Origin: Paguma larvata
Taxonomy: Eukaryota; Chordata; Mammalia; Carnivora; Viverridae
NCBI GenBank assembly: GCA_030068075.1
Contig: CM057833.1
Coordinates: forward strand, 48,503,587 to 48,567,586
Length of the DNA: 64,000 nt
Direction of reading: 5' to 3'
The notes below the pieces were generated by a model. It searched no databases and was not told the origin of the DNA. It saw only the letters and a program-made list of their open reading frames with translations. Position numbers and translations under genes: made by a program. Shown here in pieces: positions 39,760 through 50,170 of this stretch; within the stretch, counting starts at the first letter, position 1; each line of letters starts with the position of its first letter.

Positions 39760-40454
39760 ATGACAACAACATTAATAATGCAGCGTGATAGCAGTTACAA
39801 TAGGATTTGCCTAATTTGCCTAAGAGGCTTTGGGACCACAGTATAAGAACTTTCCAAAGAGTAGAAGGGGGCAGAAAGGCTAAACCATTTTTCTGTCCAT
39901 ATCTAACTTTGGTCTGATGATGTGATTCTGGTTTTCATGTAATTTGCCCTTTTTTTTTTCCCTACCTTTAATTTTTGCCCATTTATCCACGAGCTGGCAG
40001 ATAAGGCTTTATTTTGCCCATCCTCAGAAGAGCAACGTGTTTGTTGAGTTCTGTCTTCTCCGGACCAAGCACATCTCAGAGCTCCCTCACCCCTCATTTC
40101 CAGAAACTCCCCCTCCTTGTGTAATGTCCTCGCCCAGGGCACCAAGGTCACCTGAGAGTGCACTTGATTAGCTGAAGCCTTCTCCTCCTCCTCCCCAGCC
40201 TGCCCTGTGCTGCCTGCCTGCGGGAGGCGAGGTACTCACAGAAGCTCAGGGGACAGCTGGAGAGTTGCAAAGGCAAGAAACTAAGATTTCCTTAGAGGGA
40301 AAAAAAAAAAAAGTATCTTCCCCTTTCTCGTTAGAACTGGATTTGAGCATTTCAGTTACAAGTCCATATAATGACAGACAAAATTTCATTTCCTTCTGGC
40401 TTTGGAAAAAGTGAAACAGTCTTATTGGTGAAATCAGTACTCTGTCTTAAGTAC

Positions 40455-40645
40455 CCACGTGGGCCAGGTTCTGTGCCTGACCTTGCTACCAGACTCAGAG
40501 TCGTCTGACCCTGGTGCTCTTCTCCCCCTCCCATACCGATGAGGAAACCGAAGTTTCAGAAGAGGACGTTGTCTCTCGGAAGGCAAATGAGGTAGCCGGG
40601 ATTCGAACCAGTTTGTCGCTCAAGCTTCTCTTTCCCAGAGGCCAG
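40455..40645 (-). mobile_element. MIR fragment, antisense
   Basis: CGATGAGGAAACCGAAGTTT, GGCAAATGAGGTAGCCGGGA and TTCGAACCAGTTTGTCGCTC match the reversed MIR core. Confidence 0.65.
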
Positions 40646-41224
40646 CCGCATGCTTAGGTATCGTTAGTGAAATGTTACCAGCCATTTTCTCCTTAAGACG
40701 GTCTCGGATGGACCCATCCTCTTACCTCAGGGAGTCGGAAGCTTAGAAGCCAGGTCCCGTGGGGCAGGCCTGGTGCCTCACTTGGTCTTTCCGAAGACCA
40801 GTTTCCTGTTGGCGTGTGCATCTGTGGAATAAGGCGAGGCTCCTTCGCTCATCCTGTCTGGGGAAAAGACCTTTGCCAATGCTGTTAGTCCACATCCGTG
40901 AGAACAGCGAGCCTCTGCCCAGAGACCAGAGACCACGGCAGCCGAGTGGTCTTCCTTTTCACAGCGTGGGCAGGGCTTTATTCCGTCACTCGGAAGCAGT
41001 ATATGTTTTCATTTTTTGTTATTTTTTTTTCCTTTTTCCGGGTAATTCAGTTTTTTCAAGTCTGGTTTATTAACTGTAGAATGATGATTATATGATCTCC
41101 AATGGTGGTTTTAAGTCTTAAATTCTGTTGGTGGAGAGGCAGTAAATGCTTGATCCCAGCTCTGATTCAACGAGCGGTAGCTTTTATTGTATGGTCGATA
41201 ACTAAGCTTATACTTAAATGGTAT

Positions 41225-41690
41225 TTTCTGGATTACAAAGTATTTCTCATTTGATCTTAAGAGCAACCCATTAAGGGGCGCCTGGGTGGCTCAGTCGGTT
41301 AAGCGTCTGACTTCTTCTCAAGTCGTGATCTCACGGTTCCTGGGTTTGAGCCCCGCATCGGGCTCCGTGCTGACAGCTCAGAGTCTGGAGCCTGCTTCGG
41401 ATTTTGTGTCTCCCTCTTTCTCTGCCCCTCCCCTGCTTGTGGTCTCTCTCTCTCTTTCTCAAAAATAAAATATTAAAAAAAAAAAAAAGAGCAACCCATT
41501 AAGTAGGCAGAACCATTATTGTTTTATCCCCATTATACAGATTTAAAACCCAAGGCTTAAAGAGAAGAAGGTTTAAAGACTTCGCTGAGGAAGCCACTTC
41601 CTGAATCACGTAGCCAGGGATCAGTAGAGCCAGGACACAAACCCGCTTTTGATTCCAAAGCCCAGGCTCCCGTCGGCGTGCACCGCCAGG
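41225..41690 (-). mobile_element. MIR, antisense, split by a felid SINE
   Basis: Left part ends CTCATTTGATCTTAAGAGCA; right part from 41487 continues TCCCCATTATACAGATTTAA, CCAAGGCTTAAAGAGAAGAA, AGCCAGGACACAAACCCGCT and CCAAAGCCCAGGCTCCCGTC. The SINE at 41276-41486, with its 17-bp duplication, separates the halves. Confidence 0.75.
41276..41486 (+). mobile_element. Felid tRNA-Lys-derived SINE, sense, probably young
   Basis: Full-length sense copy with intact box A (TGGCTCAGTCGG), near-intact box B, body, CT-rich stretch and an A-rich tail. The flanking duplication AAGAGCAACCCATTAAG is 17 bp and perfect (41259-41275 and 41487-41503). It interrupts an antisense MIR. The intact duplication suggests a relatively recent insertion. 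The open frame within it is not a gene. Confidence 0.96.
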
Positions 41691-42554
41691 CAAGGTCTTG
41701 GGTGAACAGTTCAGTACATCTCATGTTCTGCTGTGTGGCTATGGCCAGAACTTCCCTGCCAAACTCTGGGATCTAAAGCAGACCGCCTAGCAAATTAGGA
41801 CAACCCCTCCCCTTAAGATTATAACCCCGTGGATACCTCCTTTGAGCGTCTGGTCTGAAAGCACCTCAGAAGCCTGATTAAATGGGCACAAGTATTCCTC
41901 TTCTGCACACCGTTTCTCCTCTTCAGCTAAACTGTGCCCTACGGGAGAAGAGACTCCTCAGGAGGAATCTCCGTCTCCGAGGGCGGTAAGGACAGGCAGA
42001 AGCGAATATACACCCTGCCCTGCCCAGATCCCCAAGGGAAAGGCAGTGCTGGTCCTTTCGTCTCTTACTTCTCAGCTGTAGTGGAAGGTGTTGAGCGGTA
42101 AACAGCGTGTTCCCGGGATGAGTTGCTCACGCAGTGTGCTGCCCGCCCCTCCGTCCTGCTGTGGGCCGGAGAGAGTCCTCCCGGCTTCCCATCTCCCGCA
42201 CCAAACCTGAACTTCTCTTCACATACACTTGGCAGCTGACTCCCTGACCAGTCATGAGACAGTATGCAGATACACTTTTCAATAAGCAGAACCCTTGTCT
42301 TTCAGTTTTTAATTTAGCGGCACGTTGGAGATGTCCTCAGCCACACACTCCACTTCTGGACAAAGGGAGGGCATCAGTGCTAAGTACCGGTCTCCTTTCC
42401 TCCCTCCATTCCTATACTTCCTTGGTCCCGTTACCTTTACCCCATGTTTTAGCGCGGTGTCAGTCTTTTTTGTTTGGTTGGTTTTCGCTTTGCTCCAGAA
42501 ACATTTGGGGAAGCTTCTCAGTTAAAGCAAATGGATGATTATTGAAAGAATTAG

Positions 42555-42605
42555 ATGCCTACTTGGGATTTGGCACACAGTAGGTGCTCAGTAAATATTG
42601 GCTCC
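42555..42605 (+). mobile_element. MIR or L2 3' end, sense
   Basis: TTTGGCACACAGTAGGTGCT followed by CAGTAAATATTGGCT is the shared MIR/L2 3' terminal motif. Too short to choose between the two families. Confidence 0.6.
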
Positions 42606-43010
42606 GTCCTCACTTCCTCTTCTCGGTATTAAAATGAGATCCGTGGCCATGGAGAAGGGGAAGATGAGAGGGAGCCTGCATAGGAAATAATTCGATTTTA
42701 CGGAAGAAGAAGGGTAAAAAATCGGGTATCCATTAAGTTAGTCCTCGGGATTGTGGAAAAGGGGGACCAAAAAATGAGTTGGGAGGAAAGCCTGAAAACA
42801 GAAGTGAGAATTCATGCAGAGAATCGAGAAGAGTGAGGTCTGAGTTTGATGATAGCCTTGCAACGAAGCCAGGAAACCCTAGTGTGGAGTGCAGAATTGC
42901 TGTCAAAATTCCCAGGCTTTAGATGGTTCTTGATAACAATGCTTCTAAGCAGCAGAAGGTCCAGGCTACGGAGGGAAACGTGTTTGGTATTCATGGCCTG
43001 ATTTCGTTGC

Positions 43011-43037
43011 GGGGGGGGGGGGGGGGGGGCGGGGGGG
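43011..43037. repeat. Poly-G tract
   Basis: 19 G, one C, then 7 G. Prone to length error in sequencing and assembly. Confidence 0.95.
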
Positions 43038-43289
43038 AATAACCATGAATTAAAGAGGAGGAGAGACCTAGTTTCACATCCTGGCTGTGCCATTCGTCAG
43101 AGTGATCTTGGACATTATCCTTTAAAATTCAACGCGTTCATCTTGAAATGAAGGCAATACCCTCTACTTCACAGAAGAAAACCCAGTTGAGTGTGCCTTC
43201 AGCCGATTAGAGTTATTTTCCTGACTCGAAATCTGAGTGGTTGTTGGCCTTCTTTCACCTTCTCTATGATCCCAGTAGGAGCCCATGCT

Positions 43290-43560
43290 CTTTCAGAGAT
43301 TCTGCTCTACCATCCTCAGCATGTCGTCCATTCATCTTCATGTGTGAGTGCCTCTGGTTGCAAAATGGCTGCCGCAGCTCCAGACCTCATGCCCATATCC
43401 TACTCCACTATTCCTCTTACATCAAGGAAACAAAGATCCTGCCATACTCCTCCCCTGTTTCCTGTTAGCAGATTTCTGTTCGGGTCTGACCAAACTTGGA
43501 TTCCATTTTCATCTTTAGCTGCAAAGAATGCTGGGAAAGCCAGCACAGAATGATCTCGAT
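43290..43560 (+). repeat. Ancient interspersed repeat, unnamed third family
   Basis: GTTGCAAAATGGCTGCCGCA, GCTCCAGACCTCATGCCCAT, CTCCCCTGTTTCCTGTTAGC and GCTGCAAAGAATGCTGGGAA are motifs of a known dispersed mammalian repeat; family name uncertain. The 120-codon open frame over it is not a gene. Confidence 0.5.
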
Positions 43561-44179
43561 TGGCTACAATTGTAATGTGTTGCCGTGGGCTGGTTACATT
43601 GTCCTCCCTAAACAAAACTGCCCCAAGAAAGAAGGGGCTATCGATAATAGGTAAACCATTAACAGTATTTGACATATTCCTCTTTCCCACTCTCTGCTAG
43701 GTTTCATGTGCTTTTAACTCCTGTTGTTACATTTGGCTCCCTTCATCTCTTGATGCTTGTCTTTTTACAGTGCCTTTCCTCATACTCGCTCCCTATGTGT
43801 CTAAGAAACATGTATACTGTGTACGTGTGTGTGTGAGAGAGAGAGTAGTGATCATGTCATTTTAGCCCTCTGAGTCCAGGATTCATGCAGACATGCTGGA
43901 GTTTTGTGCAGACCACCTCCCGCAGGCTGGGTCAACTGTCTCCCAATAAACTGGAACTCTGCAAAGGCCGAGTCGGAGGACACGTGCCCTTGTAACTGCC
44001 AGGGAACTCTGTGAAACAGCGCCCTCCGCCTGCCCTCCCAGGTGCTTATCAAACAGTCAGCAATAGGTTCTGGGTTTCTCTTTTATGACTTGGAACCAGA
44101 TGCTTCCTCTGCAAAAGAAAAGAGCCTGGTTTTGCCGAGCTTGAGTCAACAGAGTTCAGAGAACAGGAAAATGAGCTGA

Positions 44180-44340
44180 TTGGCCCCGCGACGTGAACTG
44201 CGAGACGCGACGGCAATCCAGGTGGTTCGCCCCCTTTCCCCGGAGCCGCTGCGTGCGAACACTCCCATGAGCCAGGAATTTACTTTACCGAACGTTTCTG
44301 AGCGCCGAACAACAGCCTTTCACGTTTAGGGGGGGTTCGT
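44180..44340. promoter_or_regulatory. CpG-rich intronic patch
   Basis: 18 CpG by hand count in about 160 bp, including CCCCGCGACG and GACGCGACGG. It is not explained by a recognised repeat. Confidence 0.35.
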
Positions 44341-45214
44341 TTTGGACACAGGCTTTCCCAGGCTTTCTAAGGCGCCCTGAGACCTTGAAGGTCCCGCTGA
44401 CATACACAGTTTCAAGGCCGGCAGCCCGTGGTCTAACGTGGGATCTTCAGAGCTCTCCTGTGAGTCCTCGGCGGGTCTTCCTGTCCGCCTTCCTCACACC
44501 CACTTGTTTACCTTCCTGTTTGTTTATCGGGACCCAGGCACATTCTTTGATCAGTGGCCTCTCTTTTTGAGATCCAGCCTTTCAATGGAGCCTATTCACT
44601 GAGCTACATTCCACCGCACACGCCTCCCCAAAATATTTGCATGAGAATTTTTCCTTAGGCTTCACATTGCTTCCTTTACAGCCAAGATGAAATAACTTAG
44701 CACTTCTAATTAGCTTTCCACTTTCCAAATGCTTTACACATTAACTAATGAATCACAGGGGCTTGTGATAAGCCGGAGCCCTGGGCCGGGGCTGGGACAC
44801 CGGGGTTAGGACAGGCCGTCCTGGCCCTGTGTTCCTTGCCCTCACGCCCTCCCTCCCAGAGTCCGAACGTGTTGGGGTAACAGATCTGCATGCCAGGCAT
44901 GAACTCGAAGGGCAACCTCAGACCCCCACAGTGCTGCCTTAATGAAGCAGAAAGTGCTCAGTGCTCCCTTCCGAGGCAGGATACCCCGAGTGAGTGTGTG
45001 CTTGAGGAGTTGGGCAAATTTAAGGCCAGCTCTCCTGACACACAGCTCCTGCCTGTGCCCCGTACAATCCCCCTTCCACGGATCCCTGGCCATTATGCGG
45101 GGGTGGGGGGGGAGGGAGGAACCAGTAGTACTGGGGAGATGGAAACACCATGTGATAGAAAATTCTAGTAAGGAAACTGACTAGCAGGGACCTGTGCATC
45201 TTGGTCGAATAAAA

Positions 45215-45290
45215 GGAGCACTAGACTAGGAGTCAAAATACTCGGATGCCTAGCTTATCTGCCCCAGTCGTGAGCATGTGAGTGATCTTG
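45215..45290 (+). mobile_element. Possible MIR 5' fragment, sense
   Basis: AGCACTAGACTAGGAGTCAA, AATACTCGGATGCCTAGCTT and GTGAGTGATCTTGGGGACAG resemble the MIR 5' half. Confidence 0.45.
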
Positions 45291-45949
45291 GGGACAGGGG
45301 AAAAAAACTCAGAATTTACTGAGCACCCATGAGATTCTTGGAGCCACACCGGGCTTGAAGAAGACCGTTGAGATGCGTGTGTGTGTGTCCAATCCCTGCC
45401 ATCCCTCGCTTACAGACGTCTAGGGAAAAAAGTACACAAATTATAGTAAGGGCTGATAAATGAAAAAGCCGAAGTATGTATAATCCGTCAGGAGTACACC
45501 GAGTAGGTAATTAACCCTGGAGAGAGCAGGGGAATCATGGAAGCTATCCTAGAGGCGGTGACACGTGGTTTTGAAGGAGACAGACATACCTGGTAGGTAC
45601 AGCATCCCATTCCGGGCACACGCAAAAGAGTAGTCGCGTGTGTTTGGGGCACTTTCCTCTGTTCGGCATACCTATGCGTGTAAGTGGCGGAGAGTGTTGA
45701 CTAAGGAGGCCGGGAAGTTAGGGCCTGGGCCTGAGTACGCGCATGACTCCAAACAGTGGTTAGGCAACTGGACTCCATTGGGGGGAGGGTGGGACGCAGG
45801 TGGAGGGCACCGTGGGATCCCTGCAAGTGAAGAAACGTTAGCCTAGCTGGCTCTGACACTCACTAGGCACAGGAGTTGACAGGTCGTGGTAGTTCGAAGA
45901 CCCATGATCAGGAGGTGCCCTCCTCTCCTGAGCAGTATAATACAGGAGA

Positions 45950-46500
45950 CATACACGTCCGCGTTGGAGCCAGACAGACGTGGTTTTGATTGATCTCAGT
46001 ACGGGATTGCTGTGAACTGAATTGTGTCATTCCCCCTTTCCTCCCACCACCACCCCTTCCCTGGGTAAGTTCACAGGTTGAAACCCTGGCCCCACCCCGC
46101 CGCAGTGGTTTTTGAAGATGGGGACTATGGGAGGTAGGTCAGGATGAGGGTTAGGTCTCACGAGGGGATTCGTACCTATAGAAGAAGAGAGTGTGCTCTC
46201 TGCCTGCCACGCAAGGACTCAGTGAGAAGGCAGCCACCTGCAAGCCAGAAAGAGGACCCTCGGATACAAATCAGGTGCAGCTCAGCTGGAACCTTGCTGC
46301 TGGACCTCTCAGCCTCCAGAAGCAGGAGAAAATAAAGCCACCCAGTGCAGGATATTCCGTTAAAGCAGTCTGAGACCAGTACAGTGATCTCGGGGTCGTT
46401 TTTAGCCTTTCTGAACCTCACATGTCACACGTATAAAATTATCAATTAATTCCTGCGTTCCACTTAGAGTTTTATGAAGAATCGATACGGTTAGATTTTG
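45950..46500 (+). mobile_element. MIR, sense, split by an MLT1 LTR
   Basis: Left part has GCGTTGGAGCCAGACAGACG and TGGTTTTGATTGATCTCAGT. After the LTR the right part continues TTAGCCTTTCTGAACCTCAC, ACGTATAAAATTATCAATTA and TTATGAAGAATCGATACGGT. Together they read as one diverged MIR interrupted by the LTR at 46008-46383. Confidence 0.6.
46008..46383 (+). mobile_element. MaLR solo LTR (MLT1 type), sense
   Basis: Old endogenous retrovirus-like LTR, no internal region and no coding. Begins TGCTGTGAACTGAATTGTGT and contains TTTTTGAAGATGGGGACTAT, AGTGAGAAGGCAGCCACCTG, CCTCTCAGCCTCCAGAAGCA, the polyadenylation signal AATAAA with AAGCCACCCAGTGC, and ends near GACCAGTACA, the usual TG...CA pattern. 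It sits inside a sense MIR. Open frames over it are incidental. Confidence 0.88.
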
Positions 46501-47226
46501 AGACCCCCAGCACCCTCCCCTGGCACACGGAAAGCTGATGGGTGCGTGCTGCTTTTCACCCCTTAGAACTGAAGCTCTCGAAGCACCAGAGGTCAGGCGG
46601 GGTGCATCTCACTCACCTTTAGGACCAGCGACCTGTGATTGCCAGTAGAAACCCAGAAATGTTAACATGGCAGAAACGCCAGACGGTGGTCTGGTCATTT
46701 TCCCCCCAAACTGAGTCTCTTCTCCCCTCCACACCCTACATCTATCCTCCTACGTCCGTTTTCCATAAGTCGTGCCATTAATTCTCTCATTAGCCAGCGG
46801 AATGATATTTATTTGTTAAGAACATACTTAGCATACTCCCAAGGAGCAAGTTAAAGCTCAGCTAACAGCTGCAGTTTCTGGTGGGGAGGCAAAATATACA
46901 CCGAGGCGTGCATACAGAGAGTTTCTGTGTATGTTATAATTTCATATTAAAAAACTATTAAACTTTAGGCCGGATGAGGGAGAGAAGAAAAAAAAAATCC
47001 CCGTGCAAAAGCCAGTTATGAACCTAGGAGCACAGTGTCTGAATGTTTATTTTGTCAGATGCACAGCTGACATGATTAGTTCTAATGGGGTGGTGATCCT
47101 CATTGAATTGCAGATCCGCGAGAGTGACTGAAATACCGCAGGGACCTAAATAAGTCGTGCATACGGTATTACTTAGGCTGCATCCTTTAGCCCAGCTGAA
47201 GCCTTCTTTTTCTCTGTCCCTTCTCA

Positions 47227-47286
47227 ACACGCACATGCACGCGCGCACGCGCACGCACGCACGCACACACACGCACGCACGTGCAC
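47227..47286. repeat. Alternating purine-pyrimidine tract (CA/CG mixed)
   Basis: 60 bp of strict purine-pyrimidine alternation made of CA, CG, TG and one AT step. This is the classic composition for a Z-DNA-forming tract. Confidence 0.93.
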
Positions 47287-47626
47287 CCGGGCACGCCCCG
47301 TACGCATCTAGGTCTTGCAGAAGCCCCCCTCGGAGCATTAGTTTCCCATCCAGAACAACGCCGACTTGCCCCTGCTGACTTCTCCCCCTTGCCCTCTGCC
47401 ACCCAAGCGTACCCCCAACCCCCCAGCTCCACTCTCCGCTGCAGAAAATGGTGTATCAGATCAGTCCGCTTTGCGGCTGCCTCAAGACCTAGATCGATGT
47501 ATTGACTCTGTCAGAGTGGCTGGTACAGTAATTGTTACAAGAGAAGAATGGAAAGTGAGAACGCAGCCACACGAAAAATAAAAATGGCGTTTTGTTCTTC
47601 TTTCCTGGCCCCCACCTTTGCTTTTT

Positions 47627-47752
47627 TTTCTTTTTCCTTTTCTTTTTCTTTTTCTTTCTCCGTTTTTTGGGGGGAGAGGTGTTTATTTGTTTTTTTGTCC
47701 TTGTTGTTTTGGGTGTTTTTTGGGGTTTTTTTTGTTTTTTGCCTCCTACAGC
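47627..47752. repeat. T-rich tract with TTTTC and TTTTG units
   Basis: First part is CTTTTT-type pyrimidine repeat, second part is T/G-rich. No gene signal. Confidence 0.85.
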
Positions 47753-49399
47753 TTTATGTATTTACACAGCAGAGAGCACTTTACTTAAGGTAATCAGCCC
47801 CTTCTACATTATTAATTGTGACAGTTCGGGTGCTACATGACAGGAAGAGTGTTCTGGGAAAGCATTGATCACACTCAGATGGGATGGACCTGAGCAGATT
47901 TGGTATTCCTTCCCTTATCTCGCTGCTGCTGCTTTGGGGTCCCATCAACTCACATTTCCCTGATTGACAACACGGAACGCCTCCCATCAATACAATTGAT
48001 TTTGTGAAAAAAGGACAGGGCACCATTTTCAGCGGGAGATAGATGAATTGCCGTGGTGGCAAAAGAGAACATTTCAGAAATCTTTCGGTCTAGAAATCCA
48101 CATTGGGAGCTGACGTACTATTATCATCCTAAACACACGCCTAATTTTTACCCTCACAAAAATAACGGTATGAGAGGAAACTTCCTACAAGTGAAAAATA
48201 GATGTAGTTGAGGCCAGCCGTGAACCTGAGGATGTAATAGCTATTTCGTAAAGGCTATCTGCTAATTTTTTGTGGGAAATTTTTGGTTAAGTGCACATCT
48301 TTGAAAGACATTTCATTAAAGTTCAACTTTCATGGCTTATACCTGTAGACCCTAACATAAATCGTAGGTGAGCGGACGAAAGTGAGTGGGTGTCATTTGT
48401 GACCTGGAAATAAAAGGTCAACCGTTGGATTTATAGCTTTTTTAGTGAAAAGAACATAAAGATTCCTGCCAACTGGAGTCAATCCATATTTTAATGTTTC
48501 CTAGTTAAGATTATAAAATCAAGGGATTAGGATCACGCTGCTCAGTGAAGGTCAAAAATTAAATGTGGTGGGCTAAGTGTCATTCCCATGGGGCAGAAGT
48601 TAATATTTCAAAAACCATTTCTACCACTGGCAGTCAAGAAATGAATCGTCCGTGGTCATTAGCCAAGGTAAGGGGAATCCCACTTTCATTACTACATTTA
48701 ATGATGATTATTACACTAATCACCTATATTGTTAAATTACTCTGCTGTTCTCCTGTAATGTCCCCGAACAGCGATAGTGGATTGATTGCTATCAGATAAT
48801 TCGCATATGCAATTGTGAGCAAGCCGGGACGGAAGATCACGTATGAAGGCTTCCTTGTGGGAAAAGAAGTTGTGACTATTTTATGGATAGAAGAGCGATA
48901 ACATAGAATCTCACGCTGCATATGACATTCTTCCAAGGCCCGAAATCAGTGCCACCGCAGACCCGTTATTAAGTGTCATTCCCCAGAAAAAAAATTTTTA
49001 ATACAAAAAATGAAATGCATGGCATTTTCCTTTTCGCATTTTTGCGTGTCCTGCTACCCCCTCCACCTTTTTTTTTTTCTTTTTAGGAAAAAAGGATTCA
49101 TTTGCCACATCTTTTCCCTGAAATCTCACATTTTTAGAAGTCCGGGCTCCATGCACTTTGGATTTTTATTAAGTGAGAAGAAAAGTTATTTGAATGTCTT
49201 TACGGGATGACTCAGACACATACATCCCATACCATTTTCGAGTCCTTCTTCAGATGCCAGTATTTTTCGAAGTCATAGAAAAATAGCATATGGAAGCTGG
49301 TAATTTCCTCAAAGATGATCTACTCTAGACGCCCTCACTTTCCAGATACAACTTTAAGTGCATTTGGGAATAAAGTGTGTATCATTGTGATCAAACGGC

Positions 49400-49490
49400 G
49401 TCTCCAAGTAAGAGACCCAAAGCCCAGGGAGGTGGAAATACTTCCAAAGGCACGTGGCTAATCAGAGGCAAAGTGGAACTGAGAGGCGGG
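49400..49490 (-). mobile_element. Possible MIR-like SINE fragment, antisense
   Basis: AAAGCCCAGGGAGGTGGAAA, TACTTCCAAAGGCACGTGGC and AATCAGAGGCAAAGTGGAAC resemble the core GAGGCCCAGAGAGGTGAAGT...; assignment tentative. Confidence 0.45.
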
Positions 49491-49894
49491 GTACCCGACA
49501 CCAGGGAGGAGAGGGACCGGTAGTCTAACCTGGGCCTTAGGAAATGGGCGCCCGATTCCTTATTTACGGAGGTGTTTTATAAAAGCCCGGTATCCGTTAG
49601 CTTGACCCGAGTGCGTTGGAATCCTCAGGAACAAAAGCTTGCGGTTCAGAAGTCCACCTCACGGAGTGTGGGGCTAGGTCTTCACAGACCGCCAGGTGTG
49701 TACGGTGCGCACGTGGGTGAGGGTGGGTGAGCGGTCCACCTGCATTTCCGTCCGCGCTCCTGGATTGCTTTTGCGTGCACCTTTTTCTACCTTTCGTCCT
49801 TCACGATATAGACAAAGGTTAAAATTCCCATCTACCTTCACAGGCAAACACTTTAAAGTGCTTTCCGCGCGAGGCAGAGAGTAGGGAGGACCTT

Positions 49895-50170
49895 TGATTT
49901 AAAGTTCAACATTTACATTTGTAATTTTGACTAATTTCTGTGCTCGCATTAATTAAATTGAAATTGTTTAATTAGAATAAAAGTAAAATTGATCATTAGG
50001 ATTAATTTAACCCGATAGGCTTTGTGTGCCTTTCTAGACAAATATTATGAAATATAGAGATAATGAAGCAGTGAGAGGTATAATTTCACGTCTTATAATG
50101 ATTTTAATATCTGCCAGTTGTTCTCTCTGGTATCTGGATAGTTCTGAATGCTGCTATTTGTCACATCATT
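49895..50170. promoter_or_regulatory. TAAT-rich block, candidate conserved homeodomain-responsive element
   Basis: Dense homeodomain-type cores: GTAATTTTG, ACTAATTTC, CATTAATTAAATT, TTTAATTAGAAT, ATCATTAGGATTAATTT, and ATAATGATT. No repeat signature. The pattern resembles developmental enhancers, but conservation was not tested. Confidence 0.3.

Noticed and set aside
47187..47432. Cys/Arg/Val-rich open frames on both strands
   Set aside because: Translations of the alternating CA/CG tract.
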